Source of the DNA: CAVTWY01 sp963738575
GTDB taxonomy: Bacteria; Pseudomonadota; Gammaproteobacteria; Burkholderiales; Burkholderiaceae_C
Direction of reading: 5' to 3'
Assembly: GCA_963738575.1 (NCBI GenBank)
Contig: CAVTWY010000004.1
Span: forward strand, 682,001-746,000
DNA: 64,000 bases
Numbering within the stretch: position 1 is the first letter of the stretch; each line of letters begins with the position of its first letter. A program made the position numbers and the translations under genes. The notes beneath the pieces are model-generated. The model had not been told where the DNA came from. It saw nothing but the letters and a program-made list of their open reading frames with translations, and ran no database searches. Shown here one piece after another: positions 45,660 through 54,767 of this stretch.

Positions 45660-47017
45660 GTGCTGAGCCGCTGTCGCCGCCGATTTCGTGCCCACCTGAT
45701 TGGCCCCTTGTGCGTCTTCAGGAGATCGCACGCAAGATCGGATCCGGGGCGACACCAACTGGCGGGCAAGCCGCCTATGAACCGTCGCGAACGGGTTTCG
45801 CATTGATCCGAAGCCAGAACGTCTTCGACAGGGCCTTCTCGGATGCAGGGCTTGCCTTCATTTCTGAAGCCCAGGCTCATGGTCTGAGAGGAGTCCAACT
45901 TGAGCCGCACGATCTGCTGCTCAACATCACCGGCGATGGCGTGACCTTTGGCCGTGCGTGCATGGTTCCAGGTGAGGTGCTTCCGGCCTGCGTGAATCAG
46001 CATGTCTCAATCATTCGGCTGGACTCGAAGCGCGCGGATCCTGGCTTCATACTGAGCTACCTCACCCACCCCGCCATCAAGGAGTACATCGAAGCATTTA
46101 ATGCTGGTGGGTCTCGGCGTGCGATCACCAAAGCCCACATCGAGTCGTTCGTCGTCCCGCTTCCGCCTTTGACTGTGCAAACAGCAATCTCACAGGTGCT
46201 CGGCGCACTCGACGACCGCATCGCCCTCCTGCGCGAAACCAACGCCACCCTCGAAGCCATCGCGCAGGCGCTGTTCAAGTCGTGGTTCGTCGACTTCGAT
46301 CCCGTTCGCGCCAAGAGCCAAGGCCTCGCGCCCGCCGGCATGGACGAAGCCACGGCGGCCTTGTTTCCGGACAGCTTCGAGGAGTCGGCGTTGGGGTTGG
46401 TGCCGAAGGGGTGGCGTGTCGTGGAACTGTCAGAAGCGTTCGATATCAACCTCAGCCGCGCGCTGAAGAAGGGCGCCGTCGCGCCCTATCTCGACATGGC
46501 CAGTGTTGCCACGACCGGGCACTGTGTCGAGCCACCCGTTAAGCGGGAATTCGGCTCGGGCACAAAGTTTCGCAATGGCGATACCTTGCTCGCGCGCATC
46601 ACGCCGTGTCTGGAAAACGGCAAGTCTGCGTTTGTGGATTTCCTCGCTGAGGGCGAGGTCGGTTGGGGCTCGACAGAGTTCATCGTGCTTCGGCCCAAGG
46701 CGTCTTTGCCTGAGTACCTTGGTTACTTGATCTGTCGGCATCCATCATTCAGAGAGCATGCGATACACAGCATGTCTGGCACCAGCGGTCGGCAGCGAGT
46801 TCAAAACGACGTTCTCGCAGCGTACTTACTCACTGTGCCGGACGACCAAGTTGTGTCAGCATTCGCCGAACTGATCGAGCCGATACAGAAAGCAATCACC
46901 GCTAATCACGCAACAGCGCAAACTCTCGCCACCCTCCGCGACACCCTGCTCCCCCGCCTAATCTCCGGCCAACTCCGCCTGCCCAACGTCATGAACGCGG
47001 ACGCAGCCTTGGCATAG
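45656..47017 (+). CDS. hsdS: Type I restriction-modification specificity subunit
   Basis: A 453-residue HsdS of normal length and intact. Target recognition domain 1 covers about residues 15-170 (WPLVRLQEIARKIGSGATP). The first conserved helical region is at about 175-230 (PPLTVQTAISQVLGALDDRI, ALFKSWFVDFDPV). TRD2 follows at about 255-400 and the second helix at the C-terminus (TLRDTLLPRLISGQLRLP). It determines the DNA site recognised by the complex. GTG 45656 overlaps the DUF1016 stop by 4 bp. Confidence 0.93.
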   Translation: MSAEPLSPPISCPPDWPLVRLQEIARKIGSGATPTGGQAAYEPSRTGFALIRSQNVFDRAFSDAGLAFISEAQAHGLRGVQLEPHDLLLNITGDGVTFGRACMVPGEVLPACVNQHVSIIRLDSKRADPGFILSYLTHPAIKEYIEAFNAGGSRRAITKAHIESFVVPLPPLTVQTAISQVLGALDDRIALLRETNATLEAIAQALFKSWFVDFDPVRAKSQGLAPAGMDEATAALFPDSFEESALGLVPKGWRVVELSEAFDINLSRALKKGAVAPYLDMASVATTGHCVEPPVKREFGSGTKFRNGDTLLARITPCLENGKSAFVDFLAEGEVGWGSTEFIVLRPKASLPEYLGYLICRHPSFREHAIHSMSGTSGRQRVQNDVLAAYLLTVPDDQVVSAFAELIEPIQKAITANHATAQTLATLRDTLLPRLISGQLRLPNVMNADAALA

Positions 47018-47026
47018 CACCGCGAT

Positions 47027-47617
47027 CTATCGCAATGGCCCAAAGATCTTCACAAACTCCGTGTGTTTGGCCTTACGCCATGTGGCCGTCAAATCGCCAT
47101 TGCGCTCCAGCGCGCCGTAGATGTCGCGAATGAGATCGTTGCCCACCTTCTTGGCGGCCTTCATCTTCGACAGCAGTTGCCATCCGTGCCATATCGACAG
47201 ATCAAAATCGTCGGCAAGCAAGTGCATGCCCAAGTCATCCGTGACCACGACTGCGTCACGCACCTGACCAAAGGCCAGGACTCGGCAGTCGGTGTCAGAC
47301 GGCGGTTGGCGCCCACCGGTGGTGTATTTGTCCACTTCCGACAGCACATGCCCGCGAAGCACGCTGCGTGCGTTGTTCAGCGCCGTTTTTTCTGCGACTG
47401 TCAGCCGCACCTGCGCCGCGTCGCGCTCGGTGCCGAAATCTTCATCGTCGAACCAAGGGAACTTGAATCGTAGCGAGCGGTTGCGCCGCACTTCATCTTC
47501 AACGTCTTTGAGCACTGTCAGCACGTAGTCCTTTTGCCCGAATTTCACCCCCAGCAGTGGCCTGATGCGTTTGGCCAGCCGCAGGTACGTGTTGGTGTCG
47601 AGCAAGACCAGCGTCAA
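47027..47617 (-). CDS. PIN-like (DUF4411-type) putative toxin
   Basis: A 196-residue protein opening VLLDTNTYLRLAKRI, with acidic residues at LKDVEDEV and VVTDDLGMHLLADDFDLS. This pattern fits a PIN-fold nuclease and resembles the DUF4411 proteins found with XRE-ImmA partners. The probable TTG start at 47617 overlaps the TGA of the XRE-ImmA gene (TTGA), so the pair is translationally coupled. A toxin role is inferred from this context. It is opposite in strand to the hsd genes. Confidence 0.7.
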   Translation of the reverse strand: MTLVLLDTNTYLRLAKRIRPLLGVKFGQKDYVLTVLKDVEDEVRRNRSLRFKFPWFDDEDFGTERDAAQVRLTVAEKTALNNARSVLRGHVLSEVDKYTTGGRQPPSDTDCRVLAFGQVRDAVVVTDDLGMHLLADDFDLSIWHGWQLLSKMKAAKKVGNDLIRDIYGALERNGDLTATWRKAKHTEFVKIFGPLR

Positions 47618-48744
47618 CGCAGCAGCTCGTCGTGGATGGCCTGGGCATCCGGCAGCGCCAGGCTCATCACTTGCTGCAGGTAGCCAACGCCCGTGCCGCG
47701 TTCACGCAGCATGGCTTGCAGCGCTGGGAAAAAAGCTGACTGGAAGACGCTGTGGGCCGCAGCGATGTAGACCGTGGGCACGGGCGGGGCGGGTTTGAAC
47801 AAGTTTGCACTGACCAGCTCGCCGCGCACGCCGTCGCTGTTTCGCGCCGCATGCACTTGGGCTGCACCAAGAGTCAGTGCAGCCAATCCCGTGGCGGTGG
47901 CGTACTTGTTGACCTCGCTGAAGACGCTGAAGATCGAAATTTGATGGTATTGCGCAAAGTCGTGCAGTGCGCTGATGACGCTGCTCGGTGTGCGCTTGCT
48001 GCTGGCGCTGACATACGCGCGATGCGCCAGTTCTTTGGGGAACAGCAATGCTCCGGCAAACGCGTCGGCAAAGTCCTCGCCTTCGTCTTTTCCGGCCAAG
48101 GTGGGCGTGAAGACATGGGCCAGCTCATGGGCCATCCAAAACTTGAAGTCTTCGAGGCGGGTGTCAAGGTTCAGGTAGATGAAGGTGACGTTGTCTGCGG
48201 GCAGCAGAATGTGCAGCGCGTTCTCGTGCCTGTTTTTGGCACCCCACATGATGGGCACGATGACGGCATCGTTTTGGGCAAACTGACTGATCAGGTGTTC
48301 ATACGACAGCACAGCCTCTTGACCAAGGCCCAGTTTTGCGCGCACCGCAGCCGCGGTGGCTTGCAGGCTTTCGTAAGCCAAGGAGGTGTCCGAGATTTGC
48401 GTGCGCAGCGATTGGCGCGCGGGCAAATAGCCTGCCAGCGGCTTGAGCAATGCGCCCATGGCGCGAGCGCGCATGAGGTGATCGTCGGTGGTTTTGCTGC
48501 CGCCCTTCTTGCGAAAGGCGATGACGGGCTGGTTGGCTTGATCGGCCATGACAAGCTGATCGAACCCCAGCGACAACGTGGCTGCCAGTTTCAGCAGCGT
48601 GGCGGGACGCGGGAAGTCGACGCCCTTCATCCAATTGGTCACGGCCTGGGCGCTCACGCCCAGTTCGGTGGCCAGTCGTTTTTGATCCCAGCCTTTGGCG
48701 GCCATGGCCGCTTTGATGGATTCGCTGTGGACAACTTTGTGCAT
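47614..48744 (-). CDS. XRE helix-turn-helix plus ImmA/IrrE metallopeptidase protein
   Basis: A 376-residue fusion. Residues about 5-65 are an XRE HTH (KGWDQKRLATELGVSAQAVT, NWMKG). A linker is followed by the ImmA/IrrE-type zinc protease with HELAH in FWMAHELAHVFTP near residue 205 and a downstream EGEDFADAFAGALLFP. In related systems such proteins repress their operon or cleave a regulator, and act as antitoxin or immunity partner of a small nuclease. Here the partner is the coupled PIN-like gene. ATG 48744 or 48750 may be used. Confidence 0.87.
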   Translation of the reverse strand: MHKVVHSESIKAAMAAKGWDQKRLATELGVSAQAVTNWMKGVDFPRPATLLKLAATLSLGFDQLVMADQANQPVIAFRKKGGSKTTDDHLMRARAMGALLKPLAGYLPARQSLRTQISDTSLAYESLQATAAAVRAKLGLGQEAVLSYEHLISQFAQNDAVIVPIMWGAKNRHENALHILLPADNVTFIYLNLDTRLEDFKFWMAHELAHVFTPTLAGKDEGEDFADAFAGALLFPKELAHRAYVSASSKRTPSSVISALHDFAQYHQISIFSVFSEVNKYATATGLAALTLGAAQVHAARNSDGVRGELVSANLFKPAPPVPTVYIAAAHSVFQSAFFPALQAMLRERGTGVGYLQQVMSLALPDAQAIHDELLR

Positions 48745-48776
48745 AAGCACTGGATTGTGGCTGCGTATCTCTTGTT

Positions 48777-48794
48777 AATCAAGTGAAATCAAGT
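48777..48794. promoter_or_regulatory. Direct repeat upstream of the XRE-ImmA gene
   Basis: Two copies of AATCAAGT separated by two bases lie 33 bp upstream of the XRE-ImmA start. On the minus strand they read ACTTGATT twice and contain TTGATT, a -35-like element. They are a plausible operator for autoregulation by the XRE domain. Confidence 0.45.
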
Positions 48795-49012
48795 TTAAGG
48801 GAATTCAATGGCCTTAGAAGAGAGCCAGCTCAACCGTTCCTCGACCGGTAGCGGGTGCGTGGCACCTGGATTTACACGCGCAAACCGAGAGCGTAGCAAA
48901 CCACTTGGCGATCCGAATTGCCGCAGGTTAATGTTCCGAAAACGTGTTTTAAATCAAAGGTTTGGAGCTTTGCTTGTTAAGCGCTTTGCTATGCGCTCCA
49001 GGCTTCCAGCAG

Positions 49013-49085
49013 CCAAAAAGCGAAAAGCCTCGATGAACCCACCGAGGCTGTAGCGCCGACCAGGAACCCCCAATCCACTTAGACC
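49013..49085 (-). repeat. Duplicated element, copy 1, with terminator-like hairpin
   Basis: A 73-bp segment nearly identical to 49377-49447. Differences include T/C in the stem and one extra C in the CCCC run. On the minus strand, GCCTCG, a 10-base loop and CGAGGC are followed by TTTTCGCTTTTT, as in an intrinsic terminator. The upstream flank (from about 48950) is also partly similar between copies (ATCAAAGG, CTTGTTAAGC). Confidence 0.75.
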
Positions 49086-49376
49086 TTTAGTTTATGCGCA
49101 AGTCCGGCTTTCACAATCAGTAGTCCTAGAGCTGAGCGTTAATTTTTTGCTAGTTGCACTTTGTGGTGACATGATTTTGTTGCCTCGGCTGGTGGCGGCT
49201 GACCTCGTCGCTAACCGAAATTGGATCGACCGCGCCAATTCCGCTCTGCGGCACCAGACACAGCACGGGCTTAGCATTCGCTAGAACAGCGCTAGGCACA
49301 AAAAATGTTGTTCAAAATCAAAGGCTTGAAGCTAGCTTGTTAAGCACCTGCTAAGCGCCACGTACGAAGTGACGGC

Positions 49377-49447
49377 CCCAAAAAGCGAAAAGCCCCGATG
49401 AACCCACCGAGGCTGTAGCGCCGACCAGGAACCCCAATCCACTTGGA
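49377..49447 (-). repeat. Duplicated element, copy 2, with terminator-like hairpin
   Basis: The second copy of the 73-bp element, in direct orientation 364 bp from the first. The minus-strand hairpin reads GCCTCG, a 10-base loop, then CGGGGC, with one G-U pair replacing a Watson-Crick pair, and the same T-rich tail. A compensated stem supports selection on RNA structure. No gene lies just upstream on that strand, so each copy could end a small RNA. Confidence 0.75.
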
Positions 49448-49526
49448 CTGGAGTTTAAGTCTGTCCTAGCTGTTGGCGAAGGTTTGGCCAAAACGTGAAA
49501 AGCCTTCTTTCGCGGCCACCATGCGA

Positions 49527-49544
49527 ATTAAAGAATGCTTTAAT
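49527..49544. promoter_or_regulatory. Perfect inverted repeat upstream of fic
   Basis: ATTAAAG, a 4-bp AATG loop, then CTTTAAT form a perfect palindrome 32 bp before the fic ATG. The AT-rich sequence in an otherwise GC-rich region makes it a good candidate operator and promoter core. The winged-helix C-terminus of Fic could be the ligand. Confidence 0.55.
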
Positions 49545-49576
49545 ATCGCGTAACCCATTCAAGAAGCTTTCACGCC

Positions 49577-50722
49577 ATGCGCATCACAGGCACCTACGTC
49601 ACCACGACCACCTGGGTGAAGCCGGTGCGGGCGTTTGTGCCGCACGCGCTTGCCGCCCAGCCGCGCGCCCCTGGCTCCCGAGAGCTACATCGCTGGCGTG
49701 CGCGCGGCCGAGCTGGCGTTGGCCCGCTTGTCCGCGATGGCGGGGTTGGTGCCGTCGGTGGATTGGCTGCTGTACAGCGCCATCCGCAAAGAGGCGCTGC
49801 TGACCTCGCAGATCGAAGGCACGCAGGCCACGCTGGCTGACTTGCTCGACGACGAGGCGGGTTTGACGGTAAGCAACACCGAGGATGTGGAGGAGGTCGG
49901 CAACTACCTGCGCGCGTACCGGCTGGTGCGCGACAACCTGCGCAGCCCGACGGGCTTGCCGCTGAGCGTGCGCCTGCTGTGCGACGCGCACCGCTTGCTG
50001 CTCGATGGCGTGCGCGGTACTGGCAAGCAGCCGGGTGAGCTGCGGCGTTCGCAAAACTGGATCGGCGGCACCCGCCCGGCAACGCGGTGTTTGTGCCACC
50101 ACCACCCAACCGGGTGGCTGCGTTGCTGGGCGACCTGGAGCGGTTCATTGCACGAGCCGTCCAAGGCATTGCCGCCGCTGGTGAACATCGCGCTGGTGCA
50201 CGTGCAGTTTGAAACGATCCACCCATTCTTGGACGGCAACGGCCGCATCGGCCGGCTGTTGATCGCAGCCTTGTTGGAGCACTGGGGCCTGCTGCCGGAA
50301 CCCTGATGTACTTGAGCGGCTACCTCAAGCGGCACCAAGCCGAGTACTACCGCCGATTGTCTGCCGTGCGCACGGACGGTGATTGGGAAGGATGGGTGGG
50401 CTTTTTCCTGGAAGCCGTGGAGGCAGCAGCCATGGACGCCGAGCGCGGTGTCGTGGCCGTGGCAAGCTTGGTGGCCACGGACCGACGCCGCTTGTTGGCG
50501 ACGCCCAAGGCGGGGTCGGTGAGCATGCGGCTGTTCGAGCTGCTGCCTTTGATGCCACGGTTCACCATCGCGCAGGTGCGCGAAAGGCTCGCCACTACCT
50601 TCCCAACCGCCACAGCGGCGGTGAAGTTGTTGGAAGACGTCGGCATCGTCACCGAGCTGACGGGACAAAAGCAGAACCGCAGCTTCAGCTACCAAGCCTA
50701 CGTGGAGCTGTTGGCCCCATGA
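49577..50722 (+). pseudogene. Fic-family AMP-transferase-like protein, frameshifted
   Basis: About 380 codons spread over three frames. It begins MRITGTYVTTTTWVKP. An inhibitory-helix motif (TSQIEGT, matching [ST]xxxE[GN]) lies near 49806, and the catalytic Fic motif HPFLDGNGRIGR near 50220. A C-terminal winged-helix-like region follows (LPLMPRFTIAQVRERLATTF). Fic enzymes transfer AMP from ATP to target proteins. Single-base slips occur near 49650, 50075, 50151 and 50303 (CCC where CCCC is expected). The stop overlaps the hsdR ATG by 4 bp. Confidence 0.82.
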
Positions 50723-53700
50723 CCGAAGACCAACTGGAACAAGAAACCCTGGGCTGGCTCGCCGATGTGGGCTGCACCCATCGCTACGGCCCGGACATTG
50801 CACCTGATGGCAACGCGCCGAGCGGAGCAACTACCGCCAGGTGGTTTTGGTCGAGCCGGCTGCGCGCAGGCAATTCCGCGCTCAACCCCAACGTCCCCAG
50901 GCCGCCCGCGAAGATGCCATCAAGCAGGTGCTGGACTTGGGCACGCCGGTGCTGCTGTCGGCCAACCGCGCATTTTCACCGGTTGCTGGTCAGCGGCGTG
51001 CCGGTGCAGTACCAAAGGGACGGCGAAACGCGGGGTGATTTTGTCAGGCTTGATGGACTGGGCCACGCCGCTCGCACAACGAATGGCTGGCGGTCAACCA
51101 GTTTTCCATCAAAGGCCCACGCCACACCCGCCGGCCCGACATTATTTTGTTCGTCAACGGCTTGCCGCTGGTGCTGCTGGAGCTGAAGAACCCCGCCGAT
51201 GTGAACGCCGACATCTGGAAGGCCTACCAGCAGATCCAGACCTACAAAGAGCAGATCCCCGATGTGTTCCAGTACAACGAGGTGCTGGTGATCATCGACG
51301 GCACCGAGGCGATGCTGGGTTCGCTGTCCAGCGAGCCGAGCGCTACATGGCCTGGCGCACGATCGATGGGGTCACGCTTGACCCGCTGGGGCAGTTCAAC
51401 GGGCTGGAAACCTGGTGCGCGGCGTGCTGGCACCCGCGTATTTGCTGGACTACCTGCGCTATTTTGTGCTGTTTGAAGACGACGGCGCGCTGGTCAAAAA
51501 GATTGCCGGCTACCACCAGTTCCATGCGGTGCGCGCCGCCATTGCCAGGTGGTGGCAGCGTCTCGCGCCCGGCAGCGCCGCAGCATCAAAGCAAGGCGGC
51601 GTGGTGTGGCACACGCAGGGCAGCGGCAAGAGCATCACCATGACCTGTTTTGCCGCGCGGGTGATGCGAGAAGCCGCGATGGAGAACCCCACCATCGTGG
51701 TCATCACCGACCGCAACGACCTGGACGGCCAACTGTTTGGCGTGTTCTCGCTGGCGCAAGACCTGCTGCGCGAGCAGCCGGTGCAGGCGCGCACCCGGCA
51801 GGAGTTGCGCGACAAGCTGGCAACCGGCCCTCGGGCGGCATCGTGTTTGCCACCATCCAGAAGTTCATGCCGGGGGAGGATGAAGACAGCTTCCCGGTGC
51901 TGTCCGACCGCCACAACATCGTGGTGATTGCCGACGAGGCGCACCGCACGCAGTATGGCTTTGAGGCGAAGCTGAAGGTCCAGAAGGCGCAGTCCAAAGG
52001 CACATGCAGTACTAACGCAATAGCACTGGCGATGCCAGTACTGCGCAAAGACGGTGATGCCGCAGCTGTTGGCGACTCAGGCTGCAGTCCAGTGCAGCTA
52101 CCAGGTCGGCTACGCCCAGCATCTGCGCGATGCGCTGCCCAACGCCACCTTTGTCGCCTTCACCGGCACACCCGTGTCAGCGAAGACCGCGACACCCGCG
52201 CCGTGTTTGGCGACTACATCCACGTCTACGACATGCAGCAGGCCAAGGAAGACGGCGCGACGGTGGCCATCTACTATGAGTCGCGCCTGGCCAAGCTGGG
52301 GCTGAAAGACGACTGAACTGGCCGACTATCGACGACGAGGTGGACGAACTGGCCGAAGACGAGGAAGAAGACCAGCAGGCCCAGCTGAAAAGCCGCTGGG
52401 CGGCACTGGAGAAAGTGGTGGGCGCCGAGCCGCGCATCAGCCAGTGTGGCGGCAGACCTGGTGGCGCACTTTGAGGAGCGCAACAAGGCGCAGACCGGCA
52501 AGGCCATGGTGGTGGCCATGAGCCGCGACATTTGCGTGCACCTGTACAACGAGATCATCAAGCTGCGGCCCGACTGGCACGACGCCGACCCGGAAAAGGG
52601 CGCCATCAAAATCGTGATGACCGGCTCGGCCAGCGACAAGGCGCTGCTGCGCCCGCACATTTACAGCGCGCAAACCAAGAAGCGGCTGGAAAAGCGCTTC
52701 AAAGACCCGGCCGACCCGCTGCGCCTGGTGATCGTGCGGGACATGTGGCTGACCGGCTTTGACGCGCCCTGCGTGCATACCCTGTATGTGGACAAGCCGA
52801 TGAAGGGCCACAACCTGATGCAGGCCATCGCCCGGGTGAACCGCGTGTTCAAGGACAAGCAGGGCGGCCTGGTGGTGGACTACATCGGCATTGCCAACGA
52901 GCTGAAGGCGGCACTGAAGGAATACACCGCCAGCCAAGGCCGTGGCCGCCCGACGGTGGATGCGCATGAGGCCTACAGCGTGCTGGCAGAAAAGCTGGAC
53001 GCCTGCGAGGCATGCTGCAGGCCACTGCATGGCATGGCTTCGACTACAGCGGTTTCCTGACCGGTGGCCACAAGACGCTGGCGGGTGCCGCCAACCATGT
53101 GCTGGGCATCAAGGACGGCAAAAAGCGTTTTGCCGACACGGCGCTGGCCATGAGCAAGGCATTCACGCTGTGCTGCACGCTGGACGAAGCCAAGGCGGTG
53201 CGCGAAGAAGTGGCGTTTTTCCAGGCCGTCAAGGTGATCCTGACCAAGCGAGACGATCAGCCAGCAGAGAAGAACCGACGAAGAGCGCGAGCTGGCGATC
53301 CGCCAGATCATCAGCTCGGCGGTGGTGTCTGAAGAAGTGGTCGATATCTTCAACGCGGTGGGGCTGGACAAGCCCAACATCGGCATCCTCGACGATGATT
53401 TCCTGGCCGAGGTGCGCAACCTGCCCGAGCGCAATTTGGCGGTAGAACTGCTGGAGCGACTGCTGGAAGGCGAGATCAAGACGCCGCTTTGCCAGCAACG
53501 TGGTGCAGAACAAGAAGTTCTCGGACATGCTGAGCGACGTGATCAAGCGCTACCAAAACCGGTCCATCGAAACCGCGCAGGTGATGGAAGAACTGGTGCA
53601 GATGGCGAAGAAGTTCCGCGAAGCGGCAGCGCGCGGCGAGCAGCTGGGCTTGACCGAAGACGAGGTGCGCTTCTACGACGCACTGGCCAACAACGAATCT

Positions 53701-53933
53701 GCGGTGCGCGAGCTGAGCGACGAGACGCTGAAGAAAATCGCCCACGAACTGACCGAGAACCTGCGCAAGAACCTGAGCGTCGACTGGTCGGCAGCGCGAA
53801 AGCGTGCGCGCCAAGCTGCGTTTGATGGTCAAGCGCATTCTGCGCAAGTACAAATACCCGCCGGATCAGCAAGATGCGGCGGTAGAGCTGGTGCTTGCAG
53901 CAAGCGCAGGCGTTGGGCGAGGCGTGGGTTTAG
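50719..53933 (+). pseudogene. hsdR: Type I restriction-modification endonuclease/translocase subunit, frameshifted
   Basis: About 3.2 kb, near full HsdR length, scattered over all frames. It starts MTEDQLEQETLGWLADVGC and includes the nuclease-domain segment PLVLLELKNPADVNADIWKA. Walker A (HTQGSGKS) is near 51610, DEAH (ADEAHRTQYGF) near 51930, and late helicase motifs VRDMWLTGFDAP and QAIARVNRVF near 52735-52850. The C-terminus ends at TAG 53933. I count more than a dozen one- or two-base slips (for example near 50825, 50975, 51045, 51075, 51330, 51405, 51830, 52165, 52315, 53010, 53275, 53487, 53795, 53893), plus an extra segment near 52000-52110. As written it is non-functional. Confidence 0.87.
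52006..52044. repeat. Inverted repeat within an unexpected segment of hsdR
   Basis: GCAGTACT and AGTACTGC, perfect 8-bp arms, flank 23 bp. They lie right after the DEAH box region, where HsdR similarity is lost for about 100 bp before resuming at YAQHLRDALPNATFVAFTG. This may be a small inserted element or a remnant of one. Confidence 0.5.
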
Positions 53934-54059
53934 CGGCGCAAACCGTTGCCGCGCGACAAGCACCTCGCACCATGCATTCGCGATGCCCACAGGCCAACGA
54001 CCAAGCGTCCAGAAGCAGACCCGATAATCCGATCGGCACCTCGAAGGCGCCCGAACCCG

Positions 54060-54767
54060 ATGATCGCCCCCGCCTCCACCCTCGACGACCTTGTTGCCGC
54101 CAACCGCATCCTCGCGGGGCTGGGTGTGCTCGACGGTTTTGGCCACGTGAGCGTGCGGCACCCTGAACAAGCCGACCGCTACTTGCTTGCGCGCTCGATC
54201 GCGCCGCAATTGGTCACCGCAGCCGACATCATGGCCTTTGACCTCGCGTCCAAAGCGCAGGGCGGCGACGTGCGCACGCCGTACCTCGAGCGCTTCATCC
54301 ACGGCGCCATCTACGCGCGACGGCCCGACGTGATGTCGGTGGTGCACAGCCACGCTGCGGCGGTGGTGCCGTTTGCGGCTTCGAGCGTGAAGCTGCAGCC
54401 GATTTATCACATGTCGAGTTTTCTCGCCTCGGGCGCGCCCGTGTTCGAGATCCGGGAACACTTTGGCATGACCGACATGCTGATTCGCAATGACGCGCAA
54501 GGCGCTGCGCTGGCCGAGGCAATCGATAAGGGCGCGGTGGTGCTGATGCGTGGCCACGGTTTTTGCACGGTGGGTGCCGACATCCCCGAAGCTGTCTTTC
54601 GTGCCTACTACACGCAGCTCAACGCCGACTTGCAGCAGCGCGCCATCACGCTTGGCGGTTCGGTGGCTTACCTGTCGGCCGAGGAAGCGGCGCAGGCGAC
54701 CGCCACCAACCGCTCGGTCATCGCACGGCCTTGGGCCCTGTGGAAGGCCCAGTACCAACCCAAGTAA
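54060..54767 (+). CDS. Class II aldolase/adducin family protein
   Basis: A 235-residue protein of the class II aldolase/adducin head domain, typical of L-fuculose-phosphate aldolase-like and related enzymes. Residues about 27-31 are GHVSVR. The metal-binding His pair is in MSVVHSHAAAVVPFA near residue 100, and GHGFCTVG near 165 gives the third His. Such proteins cleave or decarboxylate hydroxyacids or sugar phosphates. ATG 54060 fits the family. Its TAA overlaps the ATG of the Bug receptor (TAATG), so the pair is one unit. Confidence 0.88.
   Translation: MIAPASTLDDLVAANRILAGLGVLDGFGHVSVRHPEQADRYLLARSIAPQLVTAADIMAFDLASKAQGGDVRTPYLERFIHGAIYARRPDVMSVVHSHAAAVVPFAASSVKLQPIYHMSSFLASGAPVFEIREHFGMTDMLIRNDAQGAALAEAIDKGAVVLMRGHGFCTVGADIPEAVFRAYYTQLNADLQQRAITLGGSVAYLSAEEAAQATATNRSVIARPWALWKAQYQPK

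Larger units (their letters stand above)
48795..49526. other. Non-coding stretch with duplicated element
   Basis: I see no convincing gene in this 732-bp part of the 826-bp gap between the XRE-ImmA and fic genes. It is less GC-rich than its surroundings, and short frames in it lack recognisable protein features. Its only clear structure is the pair of similar elements with terminator-like hairpins listed separately. It may be degenerate insertion material or carry small RNA genes. Confidence 0.6.

Noticed and set aside
48950..49455. Integron attC sites suggested by GTTAAGC near 48978 and 49340
   Set aside because: No matching RYYYAAC partner core at the correct spacing, no integrase gene and no cassette-like genes.
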